Of a stretch of 31,861 bases of DNA, positions 14,279-22,784 are shown piece after piece (positions within the stretch are counted from its first letter, which is position 1; each line of letters starts with the position of its first letter). The notes below the pieces were generated by a model, which was not told the DNA's origin, did not search any database, and worked only from the letters and a program-made list of their open reading frames with translations. The translations under genes were made by a program, and so were the position numbers. Location: positions 1 to 31,861 of the forward strand of contig JBCCEJ010000065.1 in assembly GCA_039030335.1 (NCBI GenBank), written 5' to 3'. Source of the stretch: JBCCEJ01 sp039030335 (GTDB taxonomy: Bacteria; Pseudomonadota; Gammaproteobacteria; HK1).

Positions 14279-15418
14279 GTGGGCGCGCTTGCTGGCATAC
14301 AGGTGGTCGATCTGACCCGCATTCTCGCGGGCCCTTTTTGTACGCAGCTTCTGGCGGACATGGGGGCAGAGGTGATCAAGATCGAGTCGGCCGGCGGCGA
14401 TCCGGTACGCGGCCAGGGCACCATGATCGCCGGCTACAGCGCGTACTTCGCGCAGTTCAACCGCAATAAGAAATCTGTGGTGTTGGATCTCTACGCAGAC
14501 GCCGGCAAGGCCGCGCTCAGCCAGCTGCTGCGCGAAGCGGATGTCGTGGTGGAGAACTACCGGCCCGGTGTATTCGCCAGGATGGGGTACGACGAAGCGA
14601 CACTCGAGGGGTTGAATCCGCGGCTCGTTCACGCGAGCGTCAACGGCTACGGTAAGGATGGGCCGTACGCCGATCGGCCGTCATTCGATTTTATCGCGCA
14701 GGCGATGAGCGGTTTCATGTCGGTCAACGGCGAGCCCGACGGTCCGCCGATGCGGGCCGCCCCGCCCTTATCGGACCTGATCGCCGGGCTCTACTGTGCG
14801 TTCGGGGTTGTCTGCGCATTGCAATCGCGAGGCCGCACCGGTGCGGGGCAGAGCGTCGATGCGAGCCTGACCGGTGGTCTGATGTCGATGATGGCGTATC
14901 TGTCGGCGGAAGCCCTGAACGCTGGCACGGAACCGGTGCGTACCGGCAATGATCATCCGATCGCGTCTCCGTATGGCCTGTTCGAGGCTTCAGACGGCGA
15001 GATCGCCGTCGCGCCGTCCAACGACACCTACGTACTCCGCTTTCTCTGTGCAGTAGGGCTCGAACACCTGTTGGAGCAGCCCGACTATCTGACCAACGCG
15101 GATCGCGTTGTCCACCGGCGGCAGTTGAACGCCACGATCAACGCTGTCACTTCGCAGCGCTCGGTGGCGCACTGGATCGAGGTCATCAACGGCGCTGGTT
15201 GCCCGTGCGGGCGAGTCATGTCGCTTGGCGAAGTGTTTGCCGACCCGCAGGTTGGTGCCCAGGAGATGGTTCTGGAGTCGTGCCCGGAAGGCGGTCAACC
15301 GCTCAGGATTACCGGTTTTCCGGTCAAATTCTCCAAGACACCCTGCACATTGCGTCTGCCGCCGCCGCATCTTGGTGAGCATACCGACGACATTCTCGGT
15401 CGCCTGAAAGCAGACTGA
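14279..15418 (+). CDS. CaiB/BaiF family (class III) CoA-transferase
   Basis: The protein is 379 residues from GTG 14279 behind GGGAGG. It begins with the family-typical LAGIQVVDLTRILAGPFCTQLLADM-like strand/helix. It contains KIESAGGDPVR (34-44), NRNKKSVVLDL (61-71) and VENYRPGV (91-98). The catalytic aspartate that forms the acyl-aspartyl anhydride in this family is expected at D166 (PPLSDLIAGLY), followed by RGRTGAGQSVDASL. The length matches single-domain family III transferases. The reaction is transfer of CoA between carboxylates, activating an acid for degradation. No partner subunit is required. The donor and acceptor are unknown. The HD protein (divergent) and the small ORF downstream (convergent) give no firm substrate clue. 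Confidence 0.93.
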   Translation: MGALAGIQVVDLTRILAGPFCTQLLADMGAEVIKIESAGGDPVRGQGTMIAGYSAYFAQFNRNKKSVVLDLYADAGKAALSQLLREADVVVENYRPGVFARMGYDEATLEGLNPRLVHASVNGYGKDGPYADRPSFDFIAQAMSGFMSVNGEPDGPPMRAAPPLSDLIAGLYCAFGVVCALQSRGRTGAGQSVDASLTGGLMSMMAYLSAEALNAGTEPVRTGNDHPIASPYGLFEASDGEIAVAPSNDTYVLRFLCAVGLEHLLEQPDYLTNADRVVHRRQLNATINAVTSQRSVAHWIEVINGAGCPCGRVMSLGEVFADPQVGAQEMVLESCPEGGQPLRITGFPVKFSKTPCTLRLPPPHLGEHTDDILGRLKAD

Positions 15419-15547
15419 CGCCGCGCCGGGTCAGCGACGGCGGGGCGCGCCGCCACCTTACCGCGCGCTCCGCATCCCGACTGCCGGGAGCGTGGAGCAA
15501 GCCAGATGCTGCGCCTGCCCCACGCGCCCCGACTCTGAGCTTGCGCG

Positions 15548-15709
15548 TCAGGCGCATACCTCCGTTTCGTCGCTTTCGTTCTCCCGCTTGCCCCTCAGGG
15601 CGTTCCACATGGAGCCCAGAGCTTCGTTGCGCGCCGCTTCGGCGAGGCGTTGCTGCGCAGCCGGGTCGTAGGCCAGTTCGATCCAGAAGTCAGTCGTCCG
15701 AGTGTCCAT
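15548..15709 (-). CDS. putative small protein of 53 residues
   Basis: An ATG at 15709 with a well-placed GGAGAGA 8 nt upstream opens a 53-residue frame, beginning MDTRTTDFWIELAYDPAAQQ and ending in a TGA at 15548. The sequence is amphipathic and helical-looking (AAQQRLAEAARNEALGSMWNALRGKRENE) and highly charged at the end. It diverges from the LysR gene 128 bp away, in the position often occupied by a LysR target. No family is recognised. Coding is plausible from the ribosome site, the position and the sensible amino-acid composition, but it is short enough to be chance. Confidence 0.5.
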   Translation of the reverse strand: MDTRTTDFWIELAYDPAAQQRLAEAARNEALGSMWNALRGKRENESDETEVCA

Positions 15710-15837
15710 TGAAAGTCTCTCCAGAGGCTTTGGGCCAGCCTGGGTGCCAGCCGATGGAGAGATTCTATGATAGTCGAAGTAAAGAATAATCCAGTCTCTT
15801 GTAGAAATATTATCAACGTAAAGGAGATAATGCGGGG

Positions 15838-16770
15838 ATGGATTACGTCGACGGCATCCACGCGTTTGTCCAGACGGCGCGACTCGGAACGATGACGGCC
15901 GCCGCGCGCGAACTCAGCATCTCGGTGGCGCTGCTCAGCAAACGCATTGCCCGGCTGGAAAATCACCTCGGCACGCGGCTCTTCCATCGCACGACCCGGA
16001 GGCTTGCGCTGAGCGAGACCGGTCAGGAGTTTCTGGAGCGCGCCCGTCGAATTCTCGTGGAAATCGAAGATGCCGAAGCCGCGCTCGCCGGGATGGAGAG
16101 CGAACCGAGCGGCCGACTGCGCGTGTCGGCATCCGTGTCGTTTGGCCGCAAGCACGTCGTGCCGATGGTGGCGGAGTATCTCGAACGCCACCCCCGGGTC
16201 AGCGTGCACCTGCAGCTGGCCGACCACTACGTCGATCTGGTCGACGAGGGTCTGGATCTGGCCATTCGGATCGGTACGCTGGAGAACTCGTCATTGATGG
16301 CTCGGCGGCTCGCACCCAACCGCCGGGTGATCTGCGCGACTCCGGCGTATCTGGAACGCCATGGCACCCCCACGCAGCCGGAAGACCTGCGGCACCACAA
16401 TTGCCTCGTGTTGAGATATCCCGGCAGTACGCTGACATCCTGGCCGTTTCGCTATGCTGACGGGATTCGCAGTATCCAGGTGGCGGGCACGATGGATTCC
16501 AACAACGGTGAATGCCTGCACCAGGCCCTGTTGGAAGGGGTCGGGCTCAGTATGCAGTCGACGTGGAACGTCAGCGCCGAATTTCGCGCCGGCCTGCTAA
16601 GAGCGGTACTGCAGGACTACACGGCGCCCGACATGGCCATCTACGCGGTTTATCCGCCAACCCGCCACGTGTCGCCGAAAGTGCGCCGCTTTATCGATCT
16701 GCTCGCCGAGCGGTTCGGGCCCGAGCCCCACTGGGACGCCGGTCTGGATGCCTTCATGAGCAGCGCCTGA
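15838..16770 (+). CDS. LysR family transcriptional regulator
   Basis: This 310-residue LysR-type regulator starts at ATG 15838 behind AAGGAGA. The winged HTH occupies about residues 1-60 (TARLGTMTAAARELSISVALLSKRIARLE, LGTRLFHRTTRRLALSETG). The linker helix is rich in Arg/Glu, and a periplasmic-binding-protein-like effector domain spans about 90-295 with family landmarks GRLRVSASVSFG, DLAIRIG and GVGLSMQSTW. It resembles the large CrgA/DsdC-like subgroup. The upstream 128 bp is AT-rich compared with its surroundings and is shared with the 53-residue ORF, so autoregulation and control of that ORF are likely. The GNAT gene starts inside its stop codon. The effector is unknown. Confidence 0.95.
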   Translation: MDYVDGIHAFVQTARLGTMTAAARELSISVALLSKRIARLENHLGTRLFHRTTRRLALSETGQEFLERARRILVEIEDAEAALAGMESEPSGRLRVSASVSFGRKHVVPMVAEYLERHPRVSVHLQLADHYVDLVDEGLDLAIRIGTLENSSLMARRLAPNRRVICATPAYLERHGTPTQPEDLRHHNCLVLRYPGSTLTSWPFRYADGIRSIQVAGTMDSNNGECLHQALLEGVGLSMQSTWNVSAEFRAGLLRAVLQDYTAPDMAIYAVYPPTRHVSPKVRRFIDLLAERFGPEPHWDAGLDAFMSSA

Positions 16771-17306
16771 TGCCAGCGGTCCGGCTCGAAGTCGCGGGAG
16801 AACAGCACCGCCACGCGTTGCTGGCAGCCGTCACGCGCAGTCTCCAGCTGCACGGACGGTGGGTGCACGCGCCGCGCGACGAGCACGAGTTCGATGTATG
16901 GCTGACGCGCCTCGAACTCGGCAGGTCGCGGGCGTTCATCGTGATCGACCCCGTTGAGGCGTGCCCGGCCGGCGTCACGACCATGAGTGAAATCACGCGC
17001 GGCACGCTGGAGAGCGCCTACCTCTCGTACTACGCTCTGCAGCCCTACGCCGGCCGTGGTTACCTGTACGAGGGCGTGAGGCAAACCATTCGGTACGCCT
17101 TCGGAAGCCTTCGTCTGCATCGTCTGGAAGCCAACATCCAGCCGGCAAACCAGCCGTCGAAGGCGCTGGTTCAGCGCCTGGGATTTCGGCTGGAGGGTTA
17201 CTCCCCGCGTTACCTCAAGATCAACGGACGCTGGAGGGACCACGAGCGGTGGGCTGTGCTGCGCGAGGAGTTCAAAGCCGGCGCGCTGCCGGACGCCCCG
17301 CCCTAG
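16770..17306 (+). CDS. GNAT family N-acetyltransferase (RimJ/RimL-like)
   Basis: The 178-residue protein starts at an ATG that shares one base with the LysR stop (TGATG), so translation is probably coupled. The acetyl-CoA-binding core is visible as SYYALQPYAGRGYLYEGVRQ (motif A, with a Q/RxxGxG/A-like loop), followed by LHRLEANIQPANQPSKALVQRLGF and GYSPRYLKINGRWRDHERW. The latter strongly resembles RimJ, which acetylates the N-terminal alanine of ribosomal protein S5. A role in acetylating proteins or a small amine is inferred. Coupling to a LysR regulator is unusual for a housekeeping RimJ and may mean a specialised substrate. Confidence 0.88.
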   Translation: MPAVRLEVAGEQHRHALLAAVTRSLQLHGRWVHAPRDEHEFDVWLTRLELGRSRAFIVIDPVEACPAGVTTMSEITRGTLESAYLSYYALQPYAGRGYLYEGVRQTIRYAFGSLRLHRLEANIQPANQPSKALVQRLGFRLEGYSPRYLKINGRWRDHERWAVLREEFKAGALPDAPP

Positions 17307-17412
17307 CAGGCCGTCCGGGAACAAACCGCCTGCACATAGCCCAAGCGCCTGTATGCCGCAGTCGGCCCGCTCGATCAGTACGCGGGGTACCGGCTCAGCT
17401 TCCCCGTCTGGG

Positions 17413-18177
17413 TCAACGCGCGCAGGAGCCTCCGTCGATCGTGATGATGGTCCCGGTCGTGTTGGCCGATCGGTCGGAGACCAGAAACGCGACCATATCG
17501 CCGATGTGTTCGGGCTGTCCCGGCGGATAGGTCTTGTCGAGCGTGTCGCGCCACCGCTCAGCGTCACCGAAATCGCGCTCGGCGAAGGTGCGCGCCAGCG
17601 TTTCCAGGCGACCTGTGATGATCGCTCCCGGGTTGATGCCAACGACTCGCACCCCGTATTCCCGGCTGGTCGCCCCCAGCGCCCGGGTCATCGCCATGAT
17701 CGACGCATTGCCGGCGGATCCCGCCACATAGCCGGGCGTCGGCTTCTCGCCGGCAGCCCCGATGATGTTGACGATCACGCCGTGTCCACGTCCGCGCATG
17801 TACGCGAGCATCGCGCGGCAGGTGTTCTGGTAGCCGAATACCTTGAGGTTCCAGGCATCGCGAAGGCGTGCCTCATCCACGTCGTGTATATCGCCGCCGG
17901 GAATGGCGCCGGCATTGTTGACGAGAAAATCCACGTCGCTGCACGCGTCGATGAGCGCCCTGGCGGCATCGCCGTCAGACAGATCACACACATGCACCGA
18001 AACGCCGACATTGCACTCGCCGCGAATCGCTGCGGCTGCCGCGTTCAGATCGGCCTCGGTGCGCGCCGCGAGGTGTACGTTGCAACCCTCCCGGGCGAGA
18101 CTTTGCGCTGTCGCGAGACCAATGCCTTTGGAGGCTCCGGTCACCAGGGCCGTTTTGCCGGCGATGTTGAGATCCAT
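17413..18177 (-). CDS. SDR family protein with non-canonical active site
   Basis: The protein is 254 residues from ATG 18177 with AGGAGCG upstream. The Rossmann cofactor motif TGASKGIG (13-20), an Arg after the second strand (HLAART, suggesting NADP), NNAG (87-90) and N110 are intact. The catalytic part is not. Where classical SDRs have Ser then YxxxK, this reads NIIGAAGEKPTPGYVAGSAGNAS, placing Gly at 140, Gly at 153 and Asn at 157. The only nearby Tyr (Y150) has no Lys four residues later. It should still bind a dinucleotide. Hydride transfer by the usual mechanism is doubtful. It is convergent with the GNAT gene and divergent from the amidase gene, and appears monocistronic. Confidence 0.9.
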   Translation of the reverse strand: MDLNIAGKTALVTGASKGIGLATAQSLAREGCNVHLAARTEADLNAAAAAIRGECNVGVSVHVCDLSDGDAARALIDACSDVDFLVNNAGAIPGGDIHDVDEARLRDAWNLKVFGYQNTCRAMLAYMRGRGHGVIVNIIGAAGEKPTPGYVAGSAGNASIMAMTRALGATSREYGVRVVGINPGAIITGRLETLARTFAERDFGDAERWRDTLDKTYPPGQPEHIGDMVAFLVSDRSANTTGTIITIDGGSCAR

Positions 18178-18596
18178 TGGATGAGTCGCTCCTGTGTCCC
18201 AGACGTTGGTGCGGCGATGCTCGGTGAATGGCGAGGCGTTGTCTACTGCCGGCAGAAGGTCTTCGGCAGCCACGCTCAGCACATGTCGGGAGCGAGGCGG
18301 TCGCTCGCCAGGATCACGGGCCCGAGGATAGAACTAGACGGGACAACGTCCGCAAGCTGGTCAAGAATGTCCCTTTTGGAGTCGACTGAAGACGAGACGG
18401 TCGGACGGTCCCGCACGGAGCCCGCGAGGTCGCCGGGGCCGATGGGTATGGCAAACAATTCCGGCGATGAAAAGGCGCTTCGCATCGCTCGGTATGCCGT
18501 TCGCGCGCGGCATTCTGCCGGTACCCTCAACGCCATAGCTTCGAATCATGCGTCCGGGCATCCGACGCGTGTCGCGCCAACAGACGGAGAGGTTTA
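18178..18596. other. 419-bp divergent intergenic region
   Basis: This region lies between the SDR and nitrilase-family genes. Frames in it extend upstream of the two genes or have no ribosome site, and none resembles a known protein. A ribosome site (ACGGAGAGG) for the amidase lies at its right end. No repeat, operator or hairpin stands out. Confidence 0.5.
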
Positions 18597-19427
18597 ATGC
18601 ACCCTGAACTCAAGGTAGCCGTGGCGCAGATGTGCTCGGCCGACAACCACGCCGACAACATTGCGACGGTAACCGGCTACATCGCTGAGGCAGCCGCATC
18701 GGGCGCCGAGCTGGTTTGCTTTCCGGAAGTTGCCGGCTTGATGAACCGCAACCGCGAGGCGGCGCGCCAGGTGGTACGGGTAGAGTCTGAGGATCCCTAT
18801 CTGGCGGCCTGTCGGGAGGCGGCCGCGCGTCATGGCATTTGGGTGCATACCGGTTCGACCCCGACCTTGTCGCCCGAGGACGGTCGGTTCCTGAATTCGT
18901 CGCACCTGCTGTCAGCGGATGGCGAGGTTGCCGCGCGGTACGACAAAATTCATCTGTTCGATGTCGATCTCCCCGACGGTAAACGGATCCGTGAATCGTC
19001 GCGCTACGCGCCGGGCGGCGCGGCCGCGCTCCCGATGACGCCATGGGGTGCGTTCGGCATGACCATTTGCTACGACCTGCGCTTTCCCCAACTCTACCGG
19101 GAGTACGGTCTGCTGGGCGCGACCGTCATGTTCATTCCGTCTGCGTTTGCGGTACGTACCGGTCAGGCCCACTGGCAGCCGTTGCTGCAGGCGCGCGCCA
19201 TCGAAAACGGCTGCTTCATCATCGCGTCGGCGCAGGCGGGCGATCATCCCGGGGGCGGCACCAGTTACGGACACGCGATGGTCATCGGGCCGTGGGGAGA
19301 TGTAATGCTGGACATGGATCAGGCCCATGGCCTTGCCTTTCTGACCCTCGACCTGGAGTCGGTCGCGAAGACCCGCGACATGATCCCATCGCTCAGGAAC
19401 GGGCGCGACTATGCCCGGGTTTCTTGA
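18597..19427 (+). CDS. carbon-nitrogen hydrolase (nitrilase superfamily, Nit1/Nit2-type amidase)
   Basis: The protein is 276 residues with the complete Glu-Lys-Cys triad: E44 in CFPEVAG, K117 in RYDKIHLFDVD and C158 in TICYDLRFPQLY. The segment YDKIHLFDVDLPDGKRIRES and the Gly at APGG place it with Nit1/Nit2-like deaminated-glutathione amidases and omega-amidases, not with true nitrile hydrolases. Family knowledge implies removal of a side-chain amide from a 2-oxo acid amide, or repair of deaminated glutathione. It appears to be a single transcription unit with AGAGG before ATG 18597, and is convergent with the second LysR gene. The exact substrate is not decidable here. Confidence 0.92.
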   Translation: MHPELKVAVAQMCSADNHADNIATVTGYIAEAAASGAELVCFPEVAGLMNRNREAARQVVRVESEDPYLAACREAAARHGIWVHTGSTPTLSPEDGRFLNSSHLLSADGEVAARYDKIHLFDVDLPDGKRIRESSRYAPGGAAALPMTPWGAFGMTICYDLRFPQLYREYGLLGATVMFIPSAFAVRTGQAHWQPLLQARAIENGCFIIASAQAGDHPGGGTSYGHAMVIGPWGDVMLDMDQAHGLAFLTLDLESVAKTRDMIPSLRNGRDYARVS

Positions 19428-19535
19428 GCCGATGACCGGCGGATGGCGGGACGTCCCGGTCTGAGGCCGCGCGCAGTTCGGGCGCAGGCGTCCCGGGCCG
19501 GTGTGGTCGGGGTGCGTCGCCCGTCGGCCGTCTTC

Positions 19536-20501
19536 TCAGTTTCTCAGCTGAGGTTCGGGAGTCCGGGCGCCTTGTTGCATTGGCAACAATGGCGCGTGGC
19601 GCCGGCCGCGCAGAAACTGCCAGATGCGCAGCAGCAGGCTGTTGCGCTCATCCTGGCGCCGATAGAGGTTTACGGTCAGGTCGATCCACCAGCGGGATTC
19701 GCCCGCCGTGATCAGGGCGCCGGCTTCGAGGTCTGGTGCAACCAGGCTGCGCGGCAACCAGGCGATGCCGAGGCCGTCCCTCGCCCGAATGCGTAGCGCC
19801 CCGGCCATCGAGTTTTCGTAGACGGGTTTGAGCCGGCCGACCGCGCCGTGTGCTTTGAGCACGGCTTCTACGTATTCACCGATCGGTGCGTGTGGGCCGA
19901 ACCGCAGGTAGGGCACTGGCCGCTGGCCCACCCCCTCCAGGTTATAGAACGGATTCCCGTTCGAGTTCGGCTTCGCGACCGGAATCAGCTGGTCGGAGCC
20001 TATTTCCAGTGCTTCGAGTCCCGGCCGGGCGGCGACCGGGTCGTTTTGTCCGCTGGCGTAGGCGATCACGAAGTCGACCTCGCCGCGCTGCAGGTCGGTG
20101 ACACAATCAGGCAGGTTGTCGGCCCGCAGCCTGGAGATGATGGGCCCGAACGAGGACTCGAACCCTTGCAGCCAGGCCGGGAAGAAGCGCCAGCCGATCG
20201 AATGCTGCGCGGCAAAGGTAACCACGTACCGATCTGGTTGCTCCCGGGCTTCGAGAATCTGGCGTCGCTCGGTCTCGATGCGGTCTACCGCCTGGCCACC
20301 GGCTTCGAGCATCTGATCGCCCGCGTCAGTCAGGCGAATCGGGTGCGAAGAGCGGTCGACGAGTCGCACGCCAACCCAGCGCTCGAGGGCCTGTATTCTC
20401 CGGCTGAACGCGGACTGGCTAATGTGCGTCGCGGCGGCGGCCTGGGAGAAGCTGCCGGTTCTGGCGAGCGCTTCCAGATCCCGGAACCAGTTCAGATCCA
20501 T
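19536..20501 (-). CDS. LysR family transcriptional regulator (HypT-like)
   Basis: This 321-residue LysR regulator starts at ATG 20501. The N-terminal HTH begins MDLNWFRDLEALARTGSFSQ and continues AAAATHISQSAFSRRIQALERWVGVRLVDR, a pattern I associate with HypT/YjiE-type and related regulators. The effector domain includes CVTDLQRGEVDFVIAYA and ARDGLGIAWLPRSLV, the latter also HypT-like. The C-terminus ends in a basic, Gln/Pro-rich tail. It diverges from the PLP lyase gene, and a perfect LysR box lies 51 bp upstream of its ATG. It is the obvious candidate regulator of that gene and possibly of the ABC importer behind it. Similarity to HypT need not mean hypochlorite sensing. Confidence 0.93.
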   Translation of the reverse strand: MDLNWFRDLEALARTGSFSQAAAATHISQSAFSRRIQALERWVGVRLVDRSSHPIRLTDAGDQMLEAGGQAVDRIETERRQILEAREQPDRYVVTFAAQHSIGWRFFPAWLQGFESSFGPIISRLRADNLPDCVTDLQRGEVDFVIAYASGQNDPVAARPGLEALEIGSDQLIPVAKPNSNGNPFYNLEGVGQRPVPYLRFGPHAPIGEYVEAVLKAHGAVGRLKPVYENSMAGALRIRARDGLGIAWLPRSLVAPDLEAGALITAGESRWWIDLTVNLYRRQDERNSLLLRIWQFLRGRRHAPLLPMQQGARTPEPQLRN

Positions 20502-20551
20502 CGCGTGCGTCTCTGTGTCTTGTGATTTACAGGTTATGCAAATTGCGCAAG

Positions 20552-20566
20552 ATGTTTCCCAAACAT
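20552..20566. promoter_or_regulatory. LysR-type box (T-N11-A) in divergent control region
   Basis: ATGTTTCCCAAACAT is a perfect 15-bp dyad with 6-bp arms and the canonical T-N11-A core. It lies 51 bp from the LysR ATG and 77 bp before the lyase GTG. A second, shorter dyad TTGCGCAA lies 2 bp away at 20543-20550. Together they look like recall and activation half-sites for the adjacent LysR protein. Confidence 0.65.
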
Positions 20567-20642
20567 AGCATTGCTGAATCGCCGGCGCCGGATGCAGTCT
20601 GTTCGGACTCGCAACACGCATCGCATCAAGTCAGGAGAAAGC

Positions 20643-21647
20643 GTGCTCAACCTGGACCGTTTCCCACGTGTCGCCTTGTGCCATCGGCCGACCCCGATCG
20701 AGGTCATGCCCCGCCTTACCGATGCTCTCGGCGGACCGACATTCTGGATCAAGCGAGATGACTGCACCGGCCTCGCAACCGGGGGGAACAAGACCCGCAA
20801 GCTCGAGTTCCTGATCGGTCAGGCGCTCGCAGACGGGGCTGACATGGTCGTCACGCAAGGTGCCGTGCAATCCAACCATGTGCGGCAAACCGCGGCTGCC
20901 GCGTGCCGACACGGGTTGGCGTGCCACGCATTGCTGGAGCGGCGCGTTCCGCATACGGCCAGAGAGTATGAGGAGTCTGGCAACGTGCTGCTCGACCGTC
21001 TGTTCGGTACGAGCCTCGAGTACCGGGACGCGGGGCTGGATATGAATGCGGAAGCGCAGGCCGTTTGCGCGCGATTGCGCGACGACGGGCGCGAGCCGTA
21101 TTTCATACCCGGCGGCGGCTCGAATGAGACCGGTGCGCTCGGATACGCCGGATGCGCTGAGGAGATCGTCGCGCAGTCAGCCGACCTGGGAGTTGCCTTC
21201 GACTGGATTGTCATGGGCACCGGCAGCACCGGCACCCAGGCGGGGCTGGTTGCCGGTCTTTACGCGATGGGCAGCGACCTGCCAGTGATGGGCGTCAGTG
21301 TCAGGCAACCTCGCGAGCGCCAGATCGCCGCGGTGCACGCGCTGGCCGAGCGCACCGCCGTGGTGCTTGGCAACGGTGGACTCCAGCCGGCCGACATCCA
21401 TGTCGACGATGGCTACGTCGGCGAAGGCTACGGTATTCCGGCTCCGTCGACCCTCGAGGCTATCGAAATGGCGGCGCGCTCCGAAGGTTTGCTTCTGGAT
21501 CCGGTTTACTCCGGTAAGGGCTTTGCGGGCATGATCGGATTGACGCGCTCGGGCGCCTTCACCAGCGGGCAGAACATTCTGTTCCTGCACACCGGCGGCG
21601 CTGCCGCGCTGTTTGCGTACGAGAGCGTTCTGATGAAGAGCGCATGA
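20643..21647 (+). CDS. PLP-dependent D-cysteine desulfhydrase / L-cysteate sulfo-lyase family enzyme
   Basis: The protein is 334 residues. GTG 20643 is chosen because AGGAGAAA lies just upstream; a longer frame from 20571 lacks a site. It is a fold-type II PLP enzyme of the ACC-deaminase/D-cysteine desulfhydrase family. Landmarks are WIKRDDCTGLATGG followed by NKTRKLEFL with the cofactor lysine, TQGAVQSNHVRQTAA, the phosphate-binding GTGSTGTQAG and the end motif LHTGGAAALF. The variant KRDDCTGLATGGNK reminds me of L-cysteate sulfo-lyase (CuyA), whose gene is often next to a LysR regulator. D-cysteine desulfhydrase is the main alternative. Products would be pyruvate, ammonia and sulfite or sulfide. 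It precedes the betaine-type importer by 147 nt. Confidence 0.9.
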   Translation: MLNLDRFPRVALCHRPTPIEVMPRLTDALGGPTFWIKRDDCTGLATGGNKTRKLEFLIGQALADGADMVVTQGAVQSNHVRQTAAAACRHGLACHALLERRVPHTAREYEESGNVLLDRLFGTSLEYRDAGLDMNAEAQAVCARLRDDGREPYFIPGGGSNETGALGYAGCAEEIVAQSADLGVAFDWIVMGTGSTGTQAGLVAGLYAMGSDLPVMGVSVRQPRERQIAAVHALAERTAVVLGNGGLQPADIHVDDGYVGEGYGIPAPSTLEAIEMAARSEGLLLDPVYSGKGFAGMIGLTRSGAFTSGQNILFLHTGGAAALFAYESVLMKSA

Positions 21648-21794
21648 TAGAGCCGAGTTGGACCGAAACTTGCAAAGCGTGCCACGGAGTCGCCCGCGAT
21701 CGCGTCGCAAACAGTTCGTAGCCCGATCTCAGGTGCGTCTCGACGTCCGACCGAACCCAGTTGCCACCACAAAAGAGAGTACAAGAGGGGACCC

Positions 21795-22760
21795 ATGAAA
21801 AAGACTTCACTCAGCCTGCTGGGCGGTATTGCCTTCAGCCTCGCCGCCGCGCCGGCCATCGGTGCGGAAAAGGTCGCCATCGGCGTGCCCAGCTGGACCG
21901 GCGCACAGGCGATCGCGAACCTGCTCAAAGTTGTTGTCGAAGAGCGCATTGGCGGTCAGGTAGAACTGGTGCCGGGCAACAACGCAACGATCTTTCAGGC
22001 GATGGACCAGGGCAAAGGTGACATCGACGTACATCCCGATGTGTGGCTTCCCAACCAGGAGAGCTTCACGAAGAAATATGTCGACGGTGCTGGCACGGTA
22101 GAGCTCAGCAAGAACGCCTACGAAGGCAACCAGGGTTACTGCGTATCCCAGGACTTCGCGAAGAAGATGAGCATTTCCGATATCGCCGATCTGGGCCGCC
22201 CTGACGTGGCCGCGGCCATGGACAGCGATGGCAATGGCAAGGGCGAGATGTGGATCGGCGCGCCGGGTTGGGCCTCTGCAAACGTGAACCAGGTGAAGGT
22301 TCGCGACTATGGATTGCTACCGTTCATCGACCCGATTCGCGCCGAAGAAAGCGTCAAGACCGCCCGCATCAAAGATTCGATAGCGAAGAAGGAAGGCTAC
22401 GCGTTCTATTGCTACAAGCCGCATGCGGTCTGGTACATGTTCGACGTGACCATGCTGTCGGAGCCGAAGTTTGATCCGGCCAAGTACAAGATGGTGCAGC
22501 CCTCCGATTCTCCCGACTGGTACGAAAAGTCGAAGGTCATGACCAAAGACGCTCTGAAGAATGTTCAGATCGCGTACTCGAAGTCGCTGAAAGACCGTTC
22601 CCCGGCGATCTACGAGTTCTTCGGCCGCTTCAGCTTGAAGTCGGATGATGTCAGTGGTTTCGCGTTTGAAATCTCCGGCAACAAGCGCGCTGCGGCGGAC
22701 GTCGCCAAAGAGTGGGTCAAGAAGAACTCCGCTCGTGTCGACGGCTGGCTCGGTCTCTGA
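21795..22760 (+). CDS. ABC transporter periplasmic substrate-binding protein (ProX/OpuAC-type)
   Basis: The 321-residue precursor has a clear Sec signal peptide (MKKTSLSLLGGIAFSLAAAPAIGA, cleavage near residue 24). The mature part is of the type that binds quaternary amines. It contains GVPSWTGAQ (W34), the conserved DVHPDVWLPN (W84), EMWIGAPGWA (W153, W159) and YCYKPHAVW (W213). Several of these Trp could form the aromatic box that holds a trimethylammonium group in glycine-betaine binders. GAGGGG-type ribosome site before ATG 21795. It is first in a three-gene importer. The ligand may be glycine betaine, choline, proline betaine, carnitine or a related zwitterion such as a sulfur analogue. 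The adjacent desulfhydrase/sulfo-lyase makes the last worth considering. Confidence 0.93.
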   Translation: MKKTSLSLLGGIAFSLAAAPAIGAEKVAIGVPSWTGAQAIANLLKVVVEERIGGQVELVPGNNATIFQAMDQGKGDIDVHPDVWLPNQESFTKKYVDGAGTVELSKNAYEGNQGYCVSQDFAKKMSISDIADLGRPDVAAAMDSDGNGKGEMWIGAPGWASANVNQVKVRDYGLLPFIDPIRAEESVKTARIKDSIAKKEGYAFYCYKPHAVWYMFDVTMLSEPKFDPAKYKMVQPSDSPDWYEKSKVMTKDALKNVQIAYSKSLKDRSPAIYEFFGRFSLKSDDVSGFAFEISGNKRAAADVAKEWVKKNSARVDGWLGL

Positions 22761-22784
22761 CCGGGTCCGCGGCTTGATGGTCAG

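Noticed and set aside
17353..18597. 414-codon rightward frame across the SDR gene
   Set aside because: It runs antisense to the SDR and through the intergenic gap, with no recognisable motif.
21695..21704. 10-bp palindrome CGCGATCGCG before the binding-protein gene
   Set aside because: Short GC-rich palindromes of this kind are frequent in such genomes, and nothing else marks it as an operator.
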